Shown here piece after piece: positions 1 to 10,716 of a stretch of 64,000 bases of DNA (positions are counted from its first letter, which is position 1; each line of letters starts with the position of its first letter). The stretch covers positions 409,076,889-409,140,888 of the forward strand of contig NC_081408.1 in assembly GCF_030272615.1 (NCBI RefSeq). The letters are read 5' to 3'. Both the position numbers and the translations under genes were made by a program. The DNA comes from Cryptomeria japonica (taxonomy: Eukaryota > Streptophyta > Pinopsida > Cupressales > Cupressaceae). The notes below the pieces were generated by a model. It searched no databases. It saw only the letters and a list, made by a program, of their open reading frames with translations, and was not told the origin of the DNA.

Positions 1-333
1 GAGGTCTCCTTGTGGTTGTTGGATGAGAGTGGATCTATTAAATTCAGGTGGAAGTTGAGCTCCATGTTCAAGAAGAGTTTTCAGAAGTGCAGTAGGATTG
101 TGTTTAATAAACTTTTCTATCATCTCTTGGTTATAAGAATCTGCTAGGAAAGTTTGTACTTCTGAACAAAGTTCATCTTGGTTAACCATGTCAAGATTTT
201 GGCTTTGATCTTGATCACTTGGTTGCCCACTTTGTGTATGATCTTGCGTGGGATCTTCATATAGGACACCAATGTCTGGCATGTCATATTGTTGATCAGC
301 CATCTTTTTCTTTTGGGATCGAGTTGCGACCAT
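1..333 (-). CDS. Element A gag N-terminus (partial, runs off window)
   Basis: An open frame reads leftwards from an ATG at 331-333 to the window edge, 111 codons without a stop. A second in-frame ATG lies at 301-303. The product starts MVATRSQKKKMADQQYD and is rich in Gln and Asp, followed by a helical stretch (EMIEKFIKHNPTALLKTLLEHG) before the edge. Position supports a gag start: a leader, a primer binding site and an LTR lie upstream on the same strand. The conserved Retrotrans_gag core would be outside the window, so the assignment rests mainly on context. It differs from the gag N-terminus of element C, although the leaders of A and C are related. No lesion is visible in the part present. 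Confidence 0.55.
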   Translation of the reverse strand, partial: MVATRSQKKKMADQQYDMPDIGVLYEDPTQDHTQSGQPSDQDQSQNLDMVNQDELCSEVQTFLADSYNQEMIEKFIKHNPTALLKTLLEHGAQLPPEFNRSTLIQQPQGDL

Positions 334-343
334 ACACGATATT

Positions 344-599
344 TGTGATGAAAAGACTTAGGAAAAATGTGATGAAATGACTTAGAAAATTTGTGATGGA
401 AGGATTTTAGAAACTTGTGATGAAAGGACTTAATAAATTTGAGGATGAAAGGACTTAAGAAATTTGTGATGAAAGGACTTAAGAAATTTGAGGATGGAAA
501 GACTTAAGAAATTTGTGATGAAAGGACTTAAGAAATTTGTGGATGAAAGAACTTAAGAAATTTGAGGATGAAAGGACTTAAGAAATTTGAGGATGATTG
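344..599. repeat. 24/25-bp minisatellite upstream of A gag
   Basis: About ten tandem units of 24 or 25 bp, consensus GTGATGAAAGGACTTAAGAA plus ATTT; a variant unit starts GAGGATG instead of GTGATG. Units nearest 344-440 are most diverged and units at 440-590 are nearly identical, suggesting recent expansion. It lies directly upstream of the gag ATG of element A, within its leader. Confidence 0.85.
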
Positions 600-1603
600 A
601 TGAAGAAGGTATGGTAGTGATGGTTTAGAAGAAAACTTGATGACTAGGTTGTCTTTGGCATGAACATGAAGGATCTATTTAAATGGCAAGTTGTATGAAG
701 GGATATGACCACCCTGATTTGGACGATAGTAGGTGTTTCAAAGGACAAACTTGAATGTTGACGTAGAGGATAAACTCTTAGCTTCTCTCTTAGGCTTATG
801 AAAAATGGGACGGACGGAGTTTTGATGCAATTTTGGACTTGGTGTGGGTAATGACTTGGACAATTTGTTTGTGTCTTGACAAATATTTTTGCAAAGTTTT
901 TGGGGATAGTGATGTGTTTTTAGTCTACTCTTGGCAAGTATGTATCAAACAAAGCAAACACAATGATTAAATGCATATTATCTCAAAGACACTCATGCTC
1001 ATATACAACATTCTTAAGGCTGGCAAGGACAATAGTCATTGAATCCCAATTGGTTTCCCATCTACGCTTACCCAGAGCGGACACTTAGATGCTTGACCCC
1101 ACTGGCTCCCCTCCACAACACTCACTTCTCGGGGTAGCCAAGCATCAATTCCCATGAAAACTCCTCATGGCAAACTTTGTGTCTCTACTAAGGGCCGTAA
1201 GAATATGGGCCGCTTCAGAGGTCCGACCTCCTGCACCAATGACTAGAGGGTTTTTGGCCACTATGAACAAGGTGTTTAGTAAGTCTTCCCATTAGGAGCT
1301 ACCCTTCGAAGTTGCGCAAGCGCAATTGAGGCCTATAGCCCAATGAAGCACCAAGAACTTAGTAGTCACACAAGCATGATTGAGATCTCTAGGATCCTAC
1401 TAAGCACCCAATGTGAGAGTGAACTCTCATATAGCCCCAACCATTAACCCTTTCGTAGTCAGTGGCCTATTTATTATAGTGAGTTGGGAACCCCAGGTCC
1501 AGGTGTACTCACTTGGGTCGTTCTCCTCTTACCTTCTCAAAGAGCAAGTTGGGAGGGCAGGCCCGCTAGAGGTAAACACACAATCAAACAAGAAAAGGTT
1601 GGA

Positions 1604-2473
1604 GGGTCTAGATTTCTGATTGTCTAGTAAGACGAGAGCATACTTTCCTACCTTTACGCTTTTCTTAAAGACACATAAGACAATGGTTCATTCCATTTTA
1701 ATTAATATCTAGGTGCCTAATTTAAATAAATGCACAATATTTGGTTGAATCAGCTAGGCAACCTGCAAAACCACTTGATTAGTAGTTTGAAAAATGGAGT
1801 CTTCAAAAAGCGTCCTGCAAAACAACTTGATTAGTAGTTTGGAAAAATAGTCTTCAACAAGCGTCCTGCAAAAATCAACAAAATGACAAAAATATTAATT
1901 TTTTTTAATTTTTTGGGAATGAATAGAAAAACGTGAATAAAAACTTTTTTACTAATGACACCTAAATTTAACGAAACATAAACCCTAAATTTAACAGAAC
2001 AAAAACCCTAAATTTAACAAAACAGAAACCCTAGATTTAACAGAGCAGACAGAAACCCTAGATTTAATAGAACAAACAATCACACTAAACAGAATAAAAT
2101 AAAAAATGTCAAAGGTCCGGATTTTTGATTGTCTAGATAGACAAGAGCATACTCTCCTACTTTCACACTTTCCTGCGGGCGGACATATTATATTTAAACA
2201 GAGCAGATAATAGGAAATAAATAAATAAAATGCAGACTACAGTTAGTGCCTAAAATTTTCAAACAGATTAACAAAGCAGATAGTAGCACTACATAGATAG
2301 AAAAGTGTCAAAGGTCCGGATTTCTGATTGTCTAGATAGACAAGAGCATACTCTCCTATTTTCACACTTTCCTACGGTTAGAGCATACAGTCGTGCTAAA
2401 TAGAATAGAAAAGTGAAAGGTTTGGATTTTTGATTGTCTATATAGACAAGAGCATACTCTCCTACTTTCACAT
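1604..2473 (-). repeat. Four dispersed copies of a ~60-bp hairpin-bearing leader motif
   Basis: Copies at about 1604-1663, 2108-2173, 2307-2373 and 2411-2473 share GGTCCGGATTTTTGATTG followed by TCTAGATAGACAAGAGCATA and CTCTCCTACTTTCACACTTT. Within each, TTGTCTA and TAGACAA can pair with a 2-nt loop (2129-2144, 2328-2343, and 2434-2449, which is a perfect palindrome). The copy at 1620-1635 is weaker. Element C carries one copy in its own leader at 37673-37688. Confidence 0.8.
1762..1873. repeat. 51/52-bp tandem repeat, two copies plus start of a third
   Basis: Units begin CCTGCAAAAC at 1762, 1814 and 1865 and share CTTGATTAGTAGTTTG and AGTCTTCAA. It lies in the leader of element A. Confidence 0.8.
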
Positions 2474-2742
2474 AGATTATACTAAAACAAAATAGACAAA
2501 AAATCAAATAGCAAATCAGATAACAGAGCTGTCGTGCTGCAATAGAAATAGAAACATAAAAAAAAAAGAAACAGAACAGAATAAGGAGGAGCAGTCGCGC
2601 AGAAATGCAGAGCTGCGATTTTGGAACCTGCGGAAAAGATATATATATATATATTTTCCTACAGTCGCGCTATTCTGGAACCTGCGTCTCACAACTCACA
2701 AAAACCTAAAAAAAACAACAACATTAGTTCTCAGGGACGTGA

Positions 2743-2760
2743 GTCCCACCGGGCGTGCCA
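2743..2760 (-). other. Primer binding site of element A
   Basis: On the minus strand the sequence after the LTR end reads TGGCACGCCCGGTGGGAC, three bases after a terminal CA. Starting with TGG, the complement of a tRNA CCA end, and sitting next to the LTR fits a minus-strand primer site. I cannot name the tRNA with certainty. The matching site in element C (37145-37162) is TGACACCCACCGTGGGGC. Confidence 0.6.
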
Positions 2761-2763
2761 AAA

Positions 2764-3888
2764 TGAAGAGGGAAAAATAGATTTGAAAGGTAAACTGATC
2801 AAAACATAATGAAATAAACATGCAGAATGCTAAAATATCATAAAAGACCATTTCACCTTGCTATTTTACCTTCTCCTTCGGATTGAGCTTGATGAAGTGA
2901 AGGTGCCCCTTGATAATGCTCCACTTGATGTGCTCCTTTGATTGCTGGATGTGGATGGCTCTCCAATATTGTGCACAAATAATAAGGATGAATGATAAGG
3001 ATGAGATGATCAAGTTGCCAAGATGATTTCCTGAACTCAAAAGGGCAACATAAGTTTACTGGATTTCAAGCTGTTTTGAATGAAGGGATGGAACCCTATT
3101 TTATAGGAAGAGGAGAGGAAAACGGATGGCTAGGATGAATTCAAGATGAAGGGCTAAGATTTACTTATGAGCTCACACAAGCTCCAAGAGAGGGTGTGGA
3201 GACCAAGAAATATGCCTTAAAGGCATTTCGTATCTCCACACTCTACAAGATGCATTGGAGGAATTAAAAATTCTCCAAAAATGGATATTATGGGGATTAG
3301 AAGAATAAAAAGGAATTAAAAATTCCTTGGGAGAGAGAAACGCCTAGAGGAATGTGAGATTTCGAAAATCTTACATTCATCTAGAAAAAGAGCATTTAAA
3401 GCTAGTGGCTGGATGAAAGGACAAAGAGTTGACTTTGTGGCTAATCATGATGATTAGCCATTAACGACTCATTAGGAGGGGGATTAGAGGAAATGTTAGG
3501 TGGGATTTATATTTGTAGGAGAATTTGACTAGGAGAGAGAATGAGTGGAGGGAATAAAAAATTAGAAGAATACTGTTAAATGAGTTTAGGGAGTTTCTAG
3601 AAGAATTTAATAGGTTAATGATGAATTAAGAAAATGATTTGTAGGCATCATGTAGGTTAACTAATTAATTGAAATTAATTAGCTAAGAGGAAGATTTGTG
3701 AGGATTTGATTTTTTTAGAAGAATAAAGAAAGGGATTGATTTATTAAATAAATCAATCATATGCTATAGTGACAATATTAATTATATTTAATTAATATTG
3801 AGAAGAATTTTAATTAACATAATTAATTAATTAATTATGTGAGGAATTAAAAATAATTAATTCTGCTGATCCAAATATGTACTGTACA
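2764..3888 (-). repeat. 5' LTR of element A
   Basis: Read on the minus strand it begins TGTACAGTACATATTTGG at 3888 and ends CCCTCTTCA at 2764, about 1.1 kb, TG...CA. A TATA box (TATAAAATA, 3097-3105) lies in a suitable place and the first half is very rich in AATTAATTAA tracts. The lower boundary is supported by the adjacent primer site. The upper boundary is where element B coding resumes and could be off by some bases, because the partner LTR is outside the window. Confidence 0.55.
3097..3105 (-). promoter_or_regulatory. TATA box of element A LTR
   Basis: CCTATAAAATAGGG on the minus strand inside the LTR, oriented towards gag. Confidence 0.5.
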
Positions 3889-5553
3889 TATGTTGTGAGT
3901 TTAGGTGATATTCACCTACATTCAGGAACTACCTTGCCTACTCCTTCCACTCCTCTCATAACTGAGCTCCCCAAAGAGGAAGAGGAGTGTACAAATCTGG
4001 CTGAGGCACTTGATCAAATGAAACAATTCAAGGATCCTGAACCAGTCCACCAATCTAATCCAGAACCACTATTTCCTCAAAGGTTGGAAATTGTCAAGCA
4101 AAAGGAAGAGACTACCTTTGACATTTTGGATCAATTGAAACACATATGTGTCAAGATATGGGTGAGTTCACAATAATGGTTCCCACTTTCACCCATGAAG
4201 CAAAATCCTGATGGTAGGAAAAAAAATTCGGAGGGGGTTCGAGCGAAGTGGGAGTGTACGAACAAACTACCCTTTGGGGTTCGAGCAAACCCCCACTTCG
4301 CTTGAACCCCCTCTTTCAAGTGAAACTCCTTTAATGATTCTTTATGTAAATTTTTAATTATATTGGGGGGTTTTGAGCCCCCCCTTCATTCGATCCCCCC
4401 TAAAAAGGGGGGGTTCGCTCAAACCCCCCTTCATTCGAACCCCTTTTTTTACACTTCTCTGAAAATTTCTACAATTTTTTTGTAGATTTTTGGCCTTCAA
4501 ACCACTGGTTGAAGGCTCAAATGGAACGATCTTGACAACCCAAAATGTAGTATGGTAGTCCTCAAAGCAAGCTTTCCAATGACTATAGTTTTATTACATA
4601 TTGAGTTTATTATGAACTTGTTTTTTTTAATTTTACCAAACATAGGTTTTGCACCCAATCTATGGGAAAGTAATAAAAGAGGCTTGTCTCAAAAAGCCAG
4701 GAATGAAGGCAAAATATCCAAAAATGGTTCATGTGGTCAGCCAATTGGAAAACATCATGCTTGGGAAAGTCACTATCCCCAAGTATGCTGATCCAGGTAG
4801 CCCTATAGTTGCATTCATCATCAATGGTATGCAAATAAATAATACTTTAATAGAATTAGGTGCAGAATTAATGTGACGACGAAGGAGATCTTGGAACAAC
4901 TAAATATTGCCAATCCAAGACTCACTGCTACCATCCTGTAGCTTGCTGATAGTTCTACTGTCCAATCGGATGGTATAGTGGAATATGTAGTGGTTACTCT
5001 TGATTCATGGGAGTATCTACTAGATTTCATGATCCTTTTCCCTAAAGCCACACTAGGAGGATATCTTATTATCTTGGGAAGGCCATGGTTGGCCACAATA
5101 GATGCTTATATAGGATGTCATTCAAAAGATATGACCATCTCTGATGGTAAGAATAGTAAAAGGTTGCTTCTCTATCCACCTACTCAACCAACCCAAGACA
5201 TGGGCAATCCTATTTGGCAAAATGTGGGAGAGGAAGCTGAAGACATTAATTTAGTGGCTAAGCTCATGATGATAGATAGAAGCCCTTTATTGCAACAGTA
5301 TGACGAAGATGAAATTTTGTCCCATATAATCCATCTATTGTCACCAAGATTGCACCTGTGATGCTCAAGCTGAAATCTCAACAATCTTGTGAAACATGGG
5401 ATGATTCCAGGCCTGTTGGTTTGCTATGTCAAAAATAAACCTCCAGGGTGAGTTGGTTCTCTTTGATGAAACCTGTTGCAAACATGACTTTCTGGGAAAA
5501 GGGATAGGAAGAAAACTTGAATTGAAACCCATCCTAAGAGGTGATACACCAAA
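3877..5553 (+). pseudogene. Element B gag C-terminus and protease (Athila-like gypsy)
   Basis: An open frame at 3877-4161 contains DIHLHSGTTLP, matching the gag/protease linker of Athila-type elements (TLRSG motif), then DILDQLKHICVKI. After the 484-bp segment 4162-4645 the same phase continues with HPIYGKVIKEACLKKPG and a retropepsin-like domain to about 5360 (VTIPKYADPGSPIVAF, then a flap region ending LIILGRPWLATIDAYIG). The expected catalytic motif (D-L/S-G-A) reads IELGAELM followed by a TGA, so the catalytic Asp is Glu and the frame is broken at 4874. Other stops follow near 4942 and 5359. After 5360 remnants such as SCETWDDSRPVGLLCQ and ELKPILRGDTPN alternate between frames. The gag core is missing because element A lies immediately to the left. 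Inactive. Confidence 0.7.
4162..4645 (+). other. Intron-like, hairpin-rich 484-bp segment in element B
   Basis: It starts GTGAGT after codon ATA-TGG and ends TTTTACCAAACATAG; joining the flanks keeps the reading frame in phase 0 (KIW to VLHPIYGK). Inside, 4231-4252 and 4292-4313 form a 22-bp inverted repeat with one mismatch (GAGGGGGTTCGAGCGAAGTG type), and a second hairpin lies at about 4363-4430 (GGGGGGTTTTGAGC with GCTCAAACCCCCC). TATGGG occurs at 4157-4162 and 4661-4666, so an inserted foldback element with a target duplication is the alternative to a spliced intron. Confidence 0.5.
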
Positions 5554-5993
5554 TGTTTAAGAAATCTAATCACCTACACTAACGCACAACACATCTTAAC
5601 AAAAGAAACATTTTTTTGTCACAACTCAACAAAGCATGTAATACATAAATGTTTCATAGAAAAGGGCCAATTTTAGAGTTTGCTTGAAGGAAAACAATGA
5701 GTTTTCATAGCTACAAACTACTAAGACTAGTTGAACACAATCTATAACCTATAATTGCTATGCATCTTCTTGCATTAATCATGTTTGAAAGAGACAACAT
5801 AAGAGAATTCTAACAATGAATCACAAGAACTTCATCAAATCTTTCATTCAACACAACACATAAAGTATCATGAAGGAAAATTGTTATCCTTTTATTAAAA
5901 ATATGAAAGAGTTGCTATTACAACTGAAAATGCGTCCATGGTGAGCTACAATCTTCATACCCAGCTGGAAAGCAAAGGGCAAAGAAAAATGAA

Positions 5994-6182
5994 CTAGCTT
6001 AGAAGGTAGAAAAAAGAAGGCTTATAGAAGAAGAAGCCTCTAAAAGTAACTAAAAGATCAGACCTATGATGAACTGCTTCTTCTCCTTGAAACTTGGTGT
6101 GAATTGATTGTCTCCACCTTGTTTCTATCTTCAAATTTGCATGATTGTCTTCAAGGGTCGAATTTGATTGAAATGGAGGCAA
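5994..6182 (-). CDS. Hypothetical 62-aa ORF in the unidentified insertion
   Basis: Minus-strand frame near the left end of the insertion. The first 45 residues are hydrophilic (NHANLKIETRWRQSIHTKFQ), the end is Phe- and Tyr-rich. It is on the same strand as the 95-aa ORF about 4.2 kb away. No family recognised; it may be spurious. Confidence 0.15.
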   Translation of the reverse strand: MPPFQSNSTLEDNHANLKIETRWRQSIHTKFQGEEAVHHRSDLLVTFRGFFFYKPSFFYLLS

Positions 6183-9100
6183 AAAAGGAGTGCCTACTAA
6201 AGTAAACCGATCAATAACTGCTCAAATAGTTTTCCTAACCCATGTGTAACTCATATTAGGTATTTTATTGACCTTGAAGAGCTGGAAACTACTTTAACAC
6301 TCCTCAATTTTAGGCCTTGGACTGATCCTTGCTTTGATGATTCCAAATCTTATCTTGTTAACTGGTCCTGAGACTGATGATGAAGTGTTTTGATGCTTTA
6401 GAGTTAATGGGGTTGAATAGAATCAATCTCATGTAATTAAAACTCACCAAAAAACTCTAAACTTGAGTAATTTTAGACTCAAAATGTTGCTTGAAGGTAT
6501 ACCAACTTATAAGGCATACTTAGCTGGTGCTTGAATGTCATTTTTGGCCTTAAAACCTCTTTCTAAACTGATATACTTTGCCAAAAAACCTCATGACTTA
6601 GTGCTTGAAAATTTTTAAAGTCGGAATCAATTCACTGTTATTTCTCCTTCAAACCCTATTGTTGACATTGAAAACTCCTATGTCTGAAAGATTTATTTAC
6701 TGTTGTAGCTCATTGCTTTTTGATCTATAGCATTTCTGATCACCATTATCTTCATAGGATGTTCACTTTGCATTAATGGTTGATGTTGTTTGGAAGAGTT
6801 CTTCATTGTTACAAGCTATGACCATGGAGATTTTGTCATCTTGTTGTAACTTGTATTGTGACCCACTGCTCTAGACTAGTTTTTACTGTCAAACAGACTG
6901 TATTTGTATTTATGTGGATTTTTGTCCTAAAATGACAATGAATAAACAAGATTCAACTGCCATTTTTACCTCTTGATTATAAAATGACTGCTCTGGGGTG
7001 TGTGTATTTTGATAACTCTATTATTGATCTAGTTGTGGCTCTGCTCCATATGCTCATGACCTTTCAAAATCACAAGTTATTGACCAAAATACTTATCTTT
7101 ATCTCTCAAATCTGTGTCATTGTTCATTGATTTACTTGGATTCTTGAATGTTCTCATGACTATTTTGGAGATCTTTTTTTGTGCATTTTTCTAGTGTCAA
7201 GGGTTTGACAAGGCTGCTATTGTTATAAGGCGGTCTTTGGGATTCCCTTTGATGATTGACTGTCACTTTTCTGAGTGGATATCAGGTCTCTATGACTGAG
7301 ACAACTTTTGTAACTTCTTCTTGAATCCTTTGTGGCTTGGAATCTTATTACCCTGCCATGGTTGCTTTGTGTCAGTCCTATGATTGATCCTTGTTTCTAT
7401 AGCAAACCATTCTTTAATAACTATGACCTCGTTGAAGAACTTTTATCTTAATCATGAACTTTACATGGGACTGCAACATCTTTGTTCTTTACATATTATT
7501 CTTTATGCATGACTGTCAAGATTTTGATAATGTGTTAACCTTGCTAGCTCACTGCTTTAGGCCTTGGACTGAGACATTTTCCCATTGTTTGATCTTTGCT
7601 CTTGTTGGTGCCCAGAGTCTCATATTTTTCTACTATGGCCATGATTATAACAGTGGTTCAAAACACCATGGTCTCTGTTATTTCCCTATCTTCTTGGACT
7701 GTATTAGGAACCCTTTCTACCTTTTGAAGACCATATTTGATTGATAGTGAAAACTATGAGTTGTTATTTAATCTTCTGGTATCTTGTAAATATTATATGA
7801 CTATGTCAAACAATGAATCTTAACTTTGTCATAGGTAATTGACTGTTTCTTTGATTCATTCTTATTCCTTTTAGATGCATCTTTTTGGCTCAATGCTTGA
7901 TATTTGCATCTAATGGAACTATGATACTTGTTGATTGTTGTCTCAAACCTCAAGGTGCTCTTATCTTTGCTAGGACTGAGTGTGTTCTTCTACTCATCTC
8001 TTGGCTTGTATCTTTGGTGTGACTACTACATCATTGTTTTGATCATATGTAGCCCTTTCAACATTTAGTGACTGCTAAATTTCATCTTTTGACAATGAAC
8101 TTTGAGGGGTGGATGCACTGTTTAAACCATGTCATGTCCTTTGGAAGGACTACATTCTGATCTTGCCCCCATAAATCTGATTCTTCAATGATGTATCATT
8201 AGTTTGTCACAGGAACGTCCTATGAGATCTAATGCTGCTACCTTGACAATGATGTCTCACTGTTTTTGGAACTTGAATGTGCAATCTCTGCCCTAATGTG
8301 TGTGCTCTGTCTAAGGCTATATTGTTGTCTTTTTCACAAGATGTGTCATTAATTGCCTTCAATCTATCTATTCTTCTTTTTCGTACCCAATAACCTGAAG
8401 CTACATGCATTTCTCTACGAGTCTTTCAACATTTTTATTCCTTAATTTGTGATATATTTTGGAGGCTACTGTGTTGGTTTTGAATAGTCACTATACTTCT
8501 AAGTCATCTATTGGCAATTACCTTCCTTTTTGTGTATCAACACTGTAACATGACCATCCTGTGTTCCTTGAAAGGTCTTCTTCATAGTGTTCATACCTAT
8601 CAAAATCTCAGTGCCAAGACATCTATACCTTCTCCTTTGATCATGGATTCTATGCAAGGTTCTCTTACTATCATAATTATTGACAATACTCAGTGATTAT
8701 ATTTGCTACGACAACATTAAGACTAGGGCTTTTGGTTATTCTGGGAATGACTATCTTTGAAGGATTGTACTATGAAAGGATGTTGTCCTTAGGTCTTTCC
8801 TATGAATCAAATTATCTTAATAATTGTTTGATCTTCACAATGACCCTGCCTCTTGTCTTACAACTCCTTAAGGATTCACTGAATGCTCCCTTTTTGTCTT
8901 TTGAGTGGGTTGCACTAATAATTCTATTACTGGGTTGCTCTTCCTTTATTAGATATTTACTTTGTTCCATTTCAGACCTATACACTGCCTTGGCACTTCT
9001 CATATGTGCTTGTGCTACTCTTTGGATAATACTTGAATGTTCATATCTCTCATAAATGAAAGACTATCAATGCTACTATTATTATGAAATAATGAAAAAA

Positions 9101-10419
9101 AAGCTCCATTCTTTAACAAAGATACACATCACACCCATGATGTAGAATTTCTCAATTCTAATGTTCTTTAAGAATGACTATATGAGGAGCTTGAAGGATA
9201 GAAAGAAACTTGATTTCTGCAGAATATAGGGCATTGATTTGGAAACCCTACCTCATTGTCTCTTGCATTTATTTCTTTTATTCTCTTGAACTTCTCCTTT
9301 CCATGTACACATATAAGAGAACCACCTGTTAACACCTTTTGAAACTGAAATATGCTGAATGGACACCAACTCATTTGACTAAAGCTTGAAGATATATGCA
9401 TGAACTGCGATTGGGCAGCTTGCAACTTCTATTGGAGATCACAAACACTTGTGATGGCCATATCTAGATCTACAACTACGAGTTTACTCATGAAAGCTAG
9501 GATTTCTTGTAGCAAACCTTTATATTCTTGTATCAAACTTGAGTCCAACTCATGTCACGTGGAATAATATTTTCATGAAGTGCTTGTTTAATTAGGTTTT
9601 CTTGACCCGTGGTCAAAATATTTCCCTCCGCATACCAAATTATATCAATATACTTTTGAATTGCAAGATTATGGTATGAAAAATATGTCTTGACTTTGAA
9701 ATTTCCCCTATATCAAACTTTTGATTTCCCTCCTTCATTTTGGCAATCTTAAAGAATATAACATTGAAGCAAAGTGCTTATATTTTCTCCCCTTATTATG
9801 ACATTGAATTTTAATAGAAGAAATTATAACTGTCAATGTCTTTTAATTTCTTTGGCAATAAGGTATTTGAATATATAAATATTTTGAGGGGAAACTAGGA
9901 ATCAAACTTGATAAAATAACCTAAAGGCGAATTTGATCCCAAAGGTGAAAATTTGACTACATTTTGGTGTCCTTTAAGGGATTCTTTCTTGCTAGGCATG
10001 GAGGACCAGTGGTCTTAAGAAATTCATTGGGCATAGGAGTCAATTAATGGCTTGGAAAACTCAATTTCAGACCTTGACCTCACTGTTAGAAGCATTGAAC
10101 AACAACTACTACACTACAAAATTGGAAAAGAAAACTGAAAGATGTGCATCAACACTTAGAGGGAGGGAAAAACTGAATGGAAAAACTACTCCACCCTACC
10201 CTAACCAAGAATGAAACTTGGCTATATAAAACCTTTCACTAGTTTTGAGAAATAACATCCTTTTCTACCCAACTTATGATGCATTACAAGTGAATGAACA
10301 ACTAAGAAAAGATGAAGGATGAAAATATGCTTTACAAACAATTGCAATATTGCTTCAAGAATGAAGACATAGTGGATTACCTCTTCATTTTTTTCACACA
10401 TACTGCTACTTGAAAGAGC

Positions 10420-10707
10420 TCAGGCTAGCTGGGAATGATTTTCTTCTATTGAAGCTTCATTCTTGGGTGTCTGATTGACTTTTGTTGTCTTCTTGGCCTC
10501 CAATTTGGAGAGATGTCTTATAGGACAACCCCTTTTATGAATGAAACTCAAGCTCTCTTTGTTGGCTTCTTCTTGATCAACCATCTCTTCAATCACCACC
10601 TTTTCTTGCTTACAATTATGTCCCATTTGAACCCCATTTGTGTCCATATGAACCTTTAGACCTTCTTCAACAACGTTTTCCTCACTTGACTGCTCATGGA
10701 TCAACAC
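10420..10707 (-). CDS. Hypothetical 95-aa ORF in the unidentified insertion
   Basis: Minus-strand frame of 95 codons starting near the right end of the 5.2-kb insertion. The product is charged and hydrophilic (EE, KK and QEE clusters, SFIHKRGCPIRHLSKLEAKK) with no membrane segment. Its amino-acid composition is more protein-like than the T-rich frames around it. I do not recognise it. It may be an exon of captured host sequence or the N-terminus of an element protein; a chance frame is also possible. Confidence 0.25.
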   Translation of the reverse strand: MLIHEQSSEENVVEEGLKVHMDTNGVQMGHNCKQEKVVIEEMVDQEEANKESLSFIHKRGCPIRHLSKLEAKKTTKVNQTPKNEASIEENHSQLA

Positions 10708-10716
10708 CCCGTCACA

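Larger units (their letters stand above)
334..2742 (-). other. Element A 5' leader (untranslated, repeat-rich)
   Basis: Non-coding stretch between the primer binding site and gag on the minus strand. It holds the 24-bp minisatellite, a 52-bp tandem repeat, a TTTAACAGAAC-type repeat near 1957-2080 and four copies of a hairpin motif. About 1060-1600 is recognisably similar to 37735-38000 of element C in the opposite orientation, including the shared strings CTATAATAAATAGGCC and CAAGCATGATTGAG (read on the window plus strand in A or its complement). Small ORFs here are not conserved with C and are not called. Confidence 0.6.
5554..10716. mobile_element. Unidentified 5.2-kb insertion splitting element B
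   Basis: Element B sequence stops near 5553 and resumes by about 10717-10850. The candidate ends are TGTTTAAGAAATC at 5554 and CCCCGTCACA at 10716, flanked by CCAAA and CCAAC, a 5-bp duplication with one mismatch. These ends are my inference. Much of 6240-9060 is T-rich on the plus strand and holds no recognisable TE domain. Short open frames on the minus strand (10420-10707, 95 aa; 5994-6182, 62 aa) are the only coding-like parts and match no family I know. I did not find terminal direct repeats by eye. It could be a non-autonomous LTR element, a large MITE-like element or captured host sequence. Confidence 0.35.

Noticed and set aside
344-599. Possible CRISPR-like array
   Set aside because: Units are contiguous with no spacers, in a plant retroelement leader.
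1957-2080. Repeated AAACCCTA, the plant telomere unit
   Set aside because: The copies are spaced by ATTTAACAGAAC-like words in a ~22-bp leader repeat, not a telomeric array.
7454-7744. 96-aa Phe/Cys-rich frame in the unidentified insertion
   Set aside because: Same T-rich composition effect, and no partner ORF or motif.
8693-9055. 120-aa hydrophobic frame, looks like a membrane protein
   Set aside because: Plus-strand T-rich DNA yields Leu/Ile/Phe codons by composition; the start is not ATG-supported and no family is recognised.
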